Part shown: positions 56,972 to 64,000 of the stretch, in pieces | Numbering within the stretch: position 1 is the stretch's first letter | Layout of the letters: every line of letters starts with the position of its first letter | Source: Welwitschia mirabilis | Taxonomy: Eukaryota; Gnetophyta; Gnetopsida; Welwitschiales | NCBI GenBank assembly: GCA_051453625.1 | Contig: JBOZIK010000001.1 | Span: forward strand, 51,066,605 to 51,130,604 | Direction of reading: 5' to 3' | DNA length: 64,000 bases | Notes under the pieces: model-generated | Database searches by the model: none | Seen by the model: only the letters and a program-made list of their open reading frames with translations | Told to the model about the DNA's origin: nothing | Position numbers and translations under genes: made by a program

Positions 56972-57163
56972 TGTGATGGAACACTATGAATCACATAAAA
57001 CTAAGTCAAAGACTTAGATAGCTGATTCATTCATGAATCACCTATTTATATACAGTCATGAAATATTATTTGTCATGATGATTTAGTATTGTATTGTCAA
57101 TTATTTAATTAATTCATTATTAAACATTTTGCATAATATAAATCTTGCTATCATTAATGAATG
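56972..57163 (+). repeat. Chain LTR 5, cut short
   Basis: TGTGATGGAACACTATGAA aligns with the other four LTRs up to CTATCATTAAT near 57158, where they continue TAACCTAAA but this one changes to GAATGATAGG. The break marks the start of the copia at about 57162. Confidence 0.75.
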
Positions 57164-57398
57164 ATAGGTTGTGATGTTAACATACTGTTTTTATACTTTA
57201 AATCTATTATGATTTTGTTTCCCATATTCTCTTAACTTCTTTAGAGATTTTCTCAGAGGAATCCCTTGATCCACTCTTTTCCTTTTTTGGATGTACTAAT
57301 CTATATTTAATGAGGCTTAATCTAATAGAAAAGAAATATACACATAATAGAGTTTTCTATAGATCTATCTTAAATTTAGGAGTTCATTGTTTCTCTCA
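57162..57398 (+). repeat. 5' LTR of a plus-strand copia
   Basis: About 237 bp between the break in LTR 5 and the primer site. The end TCTCTCA gives a normal CA terminus with spacer AT. The exact start (TGATAGG at 57162 or TGTTAACA at 57175) is uncertain. Confidence 0.6.
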
Positions 57399-57400
57399 AT

Positions 57401-57413
57401 TGGTATTATAGCC
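57401..57413 (+). other. Primer binding site of the plus-strand copia
   Basis: TGGTATTATAGCC, two changes from TGGTATCAGAGCC (C to T and G to T), followed directly by gag. Confidence 0.75.
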
Positions 57414-59269
57414 TAAGTTGTTTTTTATTAAAGCTTCAATAATTGAGATGACATAAGAAAGTCAAGATAGCACTTTTGTATCTATGTTCATGTATGCTCC
57501 TTAATTTTTAGAAGAAAACTATGATTATTAGGCAATGAAGCTAAGGATGTTCTTGATGTTTTAAAATCTTTGGGTTTTGGTGGCTATTAGAATTAATCAC
57601 ATCACAGATCCAACAACTCTTGCATCCATGAAATGCAAGAATGTTAGAGCAATTTTTGTACTTTAGGTGAGCATAAGTGACATAATATTTTTAGAGATTG
57701 CAAGTAACACATGCACAAAAGAAGCTTGAGAAGCTCTTGAAACCAAATATAGAGGATAGGATTAAGTAAGAAAGATGAGATTGCAAATTATCACCAAAGA
57801 ATATGAGACTTATGTAATGAAAAAGTCTAAATCTCTTAAGCATTACATTAATCAGCTTTAAGAGATTTTGAATGCACTATGAACTTATAAAGAAAACATT
57901 AAATAATCAAAGATCATGGAAAAAATTCTCTAAACAGCTATGAGGCACTATAATCCTATCATCTAGGCAATAGAAGAAAGTAAAGATATTGAACAATTAA
58001 TAACAGTTAATCTCACTAGAAGTTTTAAAACCTTTAAGAAAAAAAATCAGTTGTGTGAATAATATGCATCAAATGCTTTACAGATCTAGAAAAGCACAAT
58101 GAAATCATCACACCAAGATTGGTATCAAGAATAATCATTTAATGATAACCATGGTCAGAGTAATAGTAATCATGTTGGTTAAAATCATCATGATTAAGGA
58201 TAAGGTTAAGGATGAATTAAATGTAAATTAGATTCAACTAGATTAAAAAATGGTGCAATTATTGCAAAAGATAAAATCACACAAAATAAAGTTATTGGTT
58301 AAAGTAAAGGCATCAGAAGGAAGAAGCTATACATTATATTGAATAAAAAGAGTAAGAAAATAATTAATAACTTTTCTTCATTAAGGAGAAAGAAGATCAA
58401 AATTCCTATCTTAAATCTAATGATCAACCTTCAACAAATGTGCTTAATGTTTGATATGTGAGTAGCAATTGTAGCCATCATATGACTAGCAATAGATCCT
58501 TACTAATTAATGTATGCAGATATTAAGAAGAAGTAACCATTGATATGGGTGTAAAGGTAATCATTACAGGAATAGGATCAGTAGATATTTCTACAAATAC
58601 GAGTATATCATATACTATTTTTGGTATTAACTTTCTTTCTGATTTGAAGAAGATTTTATTAAGTTTTGGATAACTTTGCTCTAAATGATACAAAATTTAT
58701 TAATCATTTCTACAAAATCACTAATTATGATGATAAAGAAATATAATTAATCCTGATGAGTCAAAATAGAATGTATAAGTTATAGATACAGAATGATGTC
58801 GACTACCTAATGATAATGAAATCAGATCCATGGCTTTGACACCTCAGAATAGGACATGTTAATTTCAAATCTATGAATATAATGCTAAGAAGAGATCTTG
58901 TTTAAGGTATGTATAAATTTTTTCTTCCTAATTCAATAAATTATCAAATCTACACTATAGAAATGACAAAGAGATTATCATTTTCAAAGCCTGAATGTAG
59001 GTCTAAAAATTATATACATCTAGTACATATGGATCTATGTGATCTAATATTAATATTGAGTTTTGAAAAAAAGTCAATATTTGTATGTAATAGTTGATGA
59101 TTACTCTATGATATGTTGGGATTATTTCCTTTAGACTAAATATAGACTTCAAAATACTTTAAAGGAGTTAAGAATATGACGGAAACATAAAAGAAGAATA
59201 CTTTGAAGAAAATTAAAAGTGATACAGGAAAGAAATTTTATCTCAAATGATTTTGAGTAGTTTTGTAAA
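57414..59269 (+). pseudogene. Plus-strand copia: gag, protease and integrase start
   Basis: The plus strand shows Gag (about 57500-58040): YDYWAMKLRM, ALETKYRG, MRLQIITKEYETYVMKKS, AIEESKDIEQL; then a zinc-knuckle trace CNYCKR (58250); the protease region around SSNCSHHMTSNRSLL (58460), where the catalytic D-S-G is lost; a pre-integrase piece SMNIMLRRDLV (58870); and integrase SFSKPECRSKNYIHLVHMDLC (58978), VDDYS (59095) and IKSDTGKKFISNDFE (59213) before the gap at 59270. The order gag-protease-integrase is Ty1/copia. Stops are many, mostly Gln or Arg positions. Reverse transcriptase would lie in or beyond the gap but is not seen after it. Confidence 0.85.
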
Positions 59270-59881
59270 NNNNNNNNNNNNNNNNNNNNNNNNNNNNNNN
59301 NNNNNNNNNNNNNNNNNNNNNNNNNNNNNNNNNNNNNNNNNNNNNNNNNNNNNNNNNNNNNNNNNNNNNNNNNNNNNNNNNNNNNNNNNNNNNNNNNNNN
59401 NNNNNNNNNNNNNNNNNNNNNNNNNNNNNNNNNNNNNNNNNNNNNNNNNNNNNNNNNNNNNNNNNNNNNNNNNNNNNNNNNNNNNNNNNNNNNNNNNNNN
59501 NNNNNNNNNNNNNNNNNNNNNNNNNNNNNNNNNNNNNNNNNNNNNNNNNNNNNNNNNNNNNNNNNNNNNNNNNNNNNNNNNNNNNNNNNNNNNNNNNNNN
59601 NNNNNNNNNNNNNNNNNNNNNNNNNNNNNNNNNNNNNNNNNNNNNNNNNNNNNNNNNNNNNNNNNNNNNNNNNNNNNNNNNNNNNNNNNNNNNNNNNNNN
59701 NNNNNNNNNNNNNNNNNNNNNNNNNNNNNNNNNNNNNNNNNNNNNNNNNNNNNNNNNNNNNNNNNNNNNNNNNNNNNNNNNNNNNNNNNNNNNNNNNNNN
59801 NNNNNNNNNNNNNNNNNNNNNNNNNNNNNNNNNNNNNNNNNNNNNNNNNNNNNNNNNNNNNNNNNNNNNNNNNNNNNNNNN
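59270..59881. other. Assembly gap (612 N)
   Basis: Interrupts copia integrase. The sequence after it is unrelated CT-rich DNA, so the rest of the copia is missing. Confidence 0.95.
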
Positions 59882-60479
59882 CACCACCTCATTCCCTTTC
59901 CATTTTTTTTTCTCACTTCCTCTGCCCTCTCACATGGGATAGGTTCAACTAAAACATTCCCTCAATTATACCCCACCTTATTAAAACCCCCTTCCATTTA
60001 CAACACCTCCTTTCCCTTCTAATCTGTACCCTATTTGATCAACATGATCATATCTCCTCTTGCTCTACTCTTCCTTATTATCCACATAGACGTGCTAATC
60101 ATGACACCTTTACATAGCATTTATGCCCCTCATAAACCATTATCTACCACTAGCAGATTGGACATCTACCATCTACCCTCATAAATGATAAAGACGAAGT
60201 TCTCCTGATGTCTTAATTGCTTGGTGCATATAGCACAATAAACTTAAGTAGATACATCTTCCATACCTTATATTCCTTCTTCTTCCTTCTCTTAGCATAT
60301 CTCTAAACCATTATTTGCTTTTGTTTAAATACCTTCAACATTGATGTATCATATCATTCTTCTAGCTTCTGTACTCCACCTGTCTCCCTTGGGTGCTCTC
60401 TCTCTCTGATCGTTTAGTTGTCATTTTCTTTCTTCAGGCATCACAACATCTGCTCTAATGCTCTCTGTTACATAGCCAA
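59882..60479. other. CT-rich stretch after the gap
   Basis: Plus strand rich in CT and CCC runs, with no coding frame or LTR mark recognised. Its composition resembles the insertion at 55557-55912, but I see no clear alignment. Confidence 0.35.
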
Positions 60480-62328
60480 TTGTATATATTTGATAGGGTA
60501 TTTTGAGTAGTCTTATATGACATTAGATAGGTTTATTTTAAGTTTTAATGATAATGGAGAGATAAGACAAATGTCATAAAAATATTCAATGTTCATTACA
60601 TTTGATAGCATTTGAAGCAAATTACAATACTTCCTATCTAAAGTAGAAATTGTGTAATTAAAGAAGCTAACAAATGACATGAGTACTTAAGCTAAGGAAA
60701 ATGCTCATTGGATTAATCTAGTAGCTAATATGGAACTTGTATGATATGGCGTCATCTCCTGTAACATCTGGATGACTAATAAGACAACACCTAAATATAA
60801 TGCTTTACCAAACTTCACCAAATTTTCACCATGTGGCTTACACCTTCTTGCATAGCTATTAGGGTTATTAACATGTATGTTAGTATTTATTGAATTTATG
60901 ACTTGTTTTGTAATAAATACCTCCTCTGCACTCGACTCAATTTTTATCTTCTTTGGCACTGAAAATTCTTGTGACAACATATTGAAGGGTAGGAGGTCCA
61001 TTCATTGTTTTTGTAAAGAGATGTCTTCTTTGATATTGAGCTATGTATCCTTCATTGAGGTGCTACTACTTTGTAACATAGATGTTGGTTAGACTTAATC
61101 AAAACTTTATTTTTCTTTTCATATCTTTTATTATGTGCATCTCCCTTATGGTTTATGTTTCTCTTGATTCTGTGATAGTTTTATTGGTGATATGGATCAC
61201 AAGAGCAACCTTTTTTAAGGTTTACATTATTAGTTTAGGTGAATTACATTTCATTTTCTTGATTAACTTTACATTANNNNNNNNNNNNNNNNNNNNNNNN
61301 NNNNNNNNNNNNNNNNNNNNNNNNNNNNNNNNNNNNNNNNNNNNNNNNNNNNNNNNNNNNNNNNNNNNNNNNNNNNGTTATTAGCATGTATGTTAATATT
61401 TATTGAATTTAGGGTTTATTTTGTAATAAATACCTCCTCTGCCCTCGACTCCATTTTCATCTTCTTTGACAGTGAAAATCCTTGTGACAACATATTGAAG
61501 GGTAGGAGGTCCATTCATTATTTTTGTAAAGAGATGTCTTCTTTGGTATTGAGCTATGTATCCTTCATTGAGGTGCTACTACTTTGTAACATAGATGTTG
61601 GTTAGACTTAATCAAAAATTTATTTTTCTTTTCATATTTTTATTATGTGCATCTCCCTTATGATTTATGTTTCTCTTGATTCTGTGATAGTTTTATTGGT
61701 GATATGAATCACAAGAGCAACCTTTTTTAAGGTTTACATTATTAGTTTAGGTGAATTACATTTCATTTCCTAGATTAACTTTGCATTATTTTTGTATTCT
61801 ATTCGATGTACCTAATAGATTAGGTTGGTTTTGGTTGTGTGATAGCTTTCCTTGATTGATCTAGATTATACNNNNNNNNNNNNNNNNNNNNNNNNNNNNN
61901 NNNNNNNNNNNNNNNNNNNNNNNNNNNNNNNNNNNNNNNNNNNNNTACATAGTGTATTTATTTGCATTGTTATTTTTTATTATTATCATTCTACTTAGAG
62001 ATTACAAAGTGTTTCATTTCTTCTCGCCTATGCCTTCGATAGAATTACAACATTTGGGTCACTCTCATCTATATAAGTGTATTGTATTATACTATATATA
62101 TATATATTGTGATTTCTAGAATTTGTTTAAAAACATAATGTTTGCATAAATATGCATCACAACATGTTGGCACTATTANNNNNNNNNNNNNNNNNNNNNN
62201 NNNNNNNNNNNNNNNNNNNNNNNNNNNNNNNNNNNNNNNNNNNNNNNNNNNNNNNNNNNNNNNNNNNNNNNNNNNNNNCAGAATTTGTTTAAAAACATAA
62301 TGTTTGCATAAATATGCATCACAACATG
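60480..62328 (+). repeat. Probable long 5' LTR of an Athila/Tat-like element, with internal duplication and gaps
   Basis: Lies immediately before a tRNA-Asp-type primer site. The segment from about 60862 to 61276 is repeated from 61377 to about 61790, with ATACCTCCTCTGC, GGGTAGGAGGTCCATTCATT and TTGTAACATAGATGTTGG in both copies, separated by 100 N. Further gaps lie at 61872-61945 and 62179-62278, the latter with a duplicated 60-base flank. The duplications may be true or assembly-made. The left edge is a guess. Confidence 0.45.
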
Positions 62329-62329
62329 T

Positions 62330-62346
62330 TGGCACCATTGCTGGGA
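62330..62346 (+). other. Primer binding site, tRNA-Asp type
   Basis: TGGCACCATTGCTGGGA matches TGGCGCCGTTGCCGGGGA, the site used by Athila-type Ty3 elements, with the differences mostly CG to CA or TG. It precedes the gag at 63010 on the same strand. Confidence 0.75.
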
Positions 62347-63009
62347 AGGATGCTTAGAGTTTGAGGATTGTCATTGCTTAGATAATTGCTTTGGATTTTG
62401 GTTTAGGTATTTGTCTATAGTAGCATTGTATTCTTATAGTAGAAATGTAGGTTTTCCTTTTTAATTTTTTTGTTTTCCCATTCCAAAAATAATGCCCTGT
62501 CATCTCTCTTATCATCTAGATGACCTTCAACGATGATAGCTTGTGAAACTTAGGGTTTTTCATTTTCATAAGAACTAGGATTTTTCTCTTATCATCCCCT
62601 CTATTGTTAAGATGACTTAGTGGACGACAATTATTTTCATTTTGTGTTATCTTATGATTCTGGTTTTTTATATTTTTTTGTTTTTAAGTTTTTTGTATCT
62701 ATTGTCATTTAGGTACATTTTCCAAATGACCATAGAGACAATGCTTAAAAAAAAAGAACTGAGCATGTTGGAACATGATATACTATTATAAAAAGATGAA
62801 ATATCAAAAAGAGTGGATGTTGATTGAAGAAAACATGTGAGAAGATTTGATTGACTATGAAATAAACTTAGGTACACACATCCTAGGTATGCAAAATATT
62901 TCAAGAATTGAGCAAGAAGATTTTTCTACATTTATTATTTTTGAATTTAATTTTTTAAAAGAAAAATTTTCAAAAGAAAGTTTAGAATAAAATTATTTTA
63001 TTACAATAT
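62347..63009 (+). other. Leader of the Athila/Tat-like element
   Basis: T-rich, then A-rich untranslated sequence between primer site and gag. No motif was recognised. Confidence 0.45.
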
Positions 63010-64000
63010 CAAATTTGTCACAAAAATAAAAATCAGTTGCTTCGCCTAATCCTTCTCTTGTGATTGGAACCTCTACCACCTTCATAAATCCAAATGCTAA
63101 TGTCACTCTTAAAGAACTAATTACAAATAAGAAACATGAAATCCAAAAACCTTTTGACCTACATCTTGGTGATGCTTTTGAGTTAAGAGATTTAAATTCT
63201 TATCTTATTTGTAATAAAGAAAATGATGAAGATCTCCTCTAACATATAGCCAACATGAAACAACTAGTGTTTACTTCTAAAAATAGTAAAAAATGAATTA
63301 TGATCGTACTTATATGGTTATCTTTCCCATCAAAGGAAAAGCAAAACTATGGTTAAGAACTATTCCATATAAAAGCTTAAAAACATGAAACCAGGTTCAA
63401 GAAGCATTTATAAAAAGATTTATGAGTGAAACAATAATAAGAAAAAGAAAAAAAGAGGTAACAAATTTCCAACAACAGCTTAATAAAGATTATGCCTCCA
63501 CTTATGAATGATTTTTCATTGCAATACATTCTAATCCTATAGATCTTTTACTCAAGAAGAATTAGTAGATTATTTTTATAGTATAATTAATAGCCAAACC
63601 AAACAACTCATAGATTTTTTACGTGGAGGAAATTTGATGAATCTTACTTTAGAAAATGCATGAAGATTGNNNNNNNNNNTAGTTGAAGTAAGTCAAACAT
63701 GGCCTAAATGAACACCTAAAGAAAATCATAGTTTAGAACAAATCATAAAAGATCATAAAGAAGTGAAACAAAAAAAGGAGAAAGCAAAAATAAAAAAAGA
63801 ACCAATAAATATCATTAAGGATTTTATAACAATATTAAAATAGTACACTCAAATGATTTTAGATACAAAAGTAACAATTGAAAAGAGTGTGGTTCCAACT
63901 TCTAATTTATGTGAAGACAACTATCATATGACTAAAGAATATTCTTTGTTGTCTACTTACAAAGAAAATATTTATGAAGAGTGTGTGCATTCAACCAAAA
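63010..64000 (+). pseudogene. Ty3/gypsy gag (Athila/Tat-like), runs off the window
   Basis: An open stretch reads FDLHLGDAFELRDLNSYLICNKENDEDLL (63148-63240). After frame changes come IKGKAKLWLRTIPYKSLKTW (about 63330-63390), EAFIKRFMSET, EVTNFQQQLNKDY, LVDYFYS and DFLRGGNLMNLTLENA (63610-63660). This is the Ty3 Gag pattern (K-A-x-x-W-L, F-x-x-x-F, F-x-Q, F-Y-x-G-L, G-G-x-L-x-x-K-T). A Lys/Glu-rich part follows to the window end. Gag forms the particle shell. It has several TAA/TGA stops and a 10-N gap at 63670. With the tRNA-Asp primer site it fits the Athila/Tat branch. Confidence 0.8.

Larger units (their letters stand above)
45531..57163 (+). mobile_element. Head-to-tail chain of five related LTRs with four interiors
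   Basis: LTRs start at 45531, 48784, 51426, 54006 and 56972, each TGTRATGA-like after a purine tract (for example GGAATAAA). Each of the first four ends about 300 bp later before a primer-site-like segment. Interiors 2, 3 and 4 are homologous to each other (about 2.3-2.7 kb). Interior 1 is different apart from its last few hundred bases. This LTR-interior-LTR-interior order is expected from unequal recombination between LTRs of neighbouring copies. All units are non-coding or broken. Confidence 0.75.

Overview
The window is nuclear DNA of a seed plant with a very large, repeat-filled genome, most probably a gymnosperm. This is inferred from one intact TMK-type receptor kinase gene in 64 kb, set in AT-rich, heavily decayed Ty1/copia and Ty3/gypsy retrotransposons. 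Plant-type initiator-Met and Asp tRNA primer sites occur, and there are no bacterial features. Eleven N gaps (10 to 890 bases) interrupt the sequence, several with the same sequence on both sides.

Layout. 1-3360: degenerate repeats and a coiled-coil coding remnant. 3366-12805: a complete but dead Ty3/gypsy element on the minus strand, flanked by the 5-bp target duplication ACTAT, which split that remnant (it resumes at 12811). Between its primer site and gag the element carries a minisatellite of TGACGTC-like motifs, a TATA box and a decayed, apparently spliced antisense gene. 14.8-18.2 kb: two minus-strand copia interiors sharing one LTR. 19-24 kb: a long direct repeat, another minus-strand copia and a hairpin-forming repeat family. 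24.9-29.5 kb: the only live-looking gene, a TMK-like leucine-rich-repeat receptor kinase with one 109-bp intron, a GC-richer leader and an upstream ORF that ends in TAATG on the start codon. 29.8-34.9 kb: a SINE candidate, an LTR pair with primer site and two copia RNase H remnants. 36-40 kb: a GC-rich islet with a TATA box, poly-T tracts with gaps, a GTCAAA array and a copia gag. 40-45.5 kb: minisatellites, LTR ends and unassigned remnants. 45.5-57.2 kb: a head-to-tail chain of five related LTRs separated by interiors, three of them homologous about 2.6-kb units. 57.2-59.3 kb: a plus-strand copia (gag, protease, integrase) inserted in the last LTR. 60.5-64 kb: 5' LTR, tRNA-Asp-type primer site and gag of an Athila/Tat-like Ty3 element running off the window.

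Working together: only the TMK gene is expected to make a functional protein, a plasma-membrane receptor kinase. The rest is retrotransposon history. Nearly all coding remnants are broken mainly by CAA/CAG/CGA-to-stop changes, as expected from long cytosine methylation and deamination. No tRNA, rRNA or CRISPR array was recognised.
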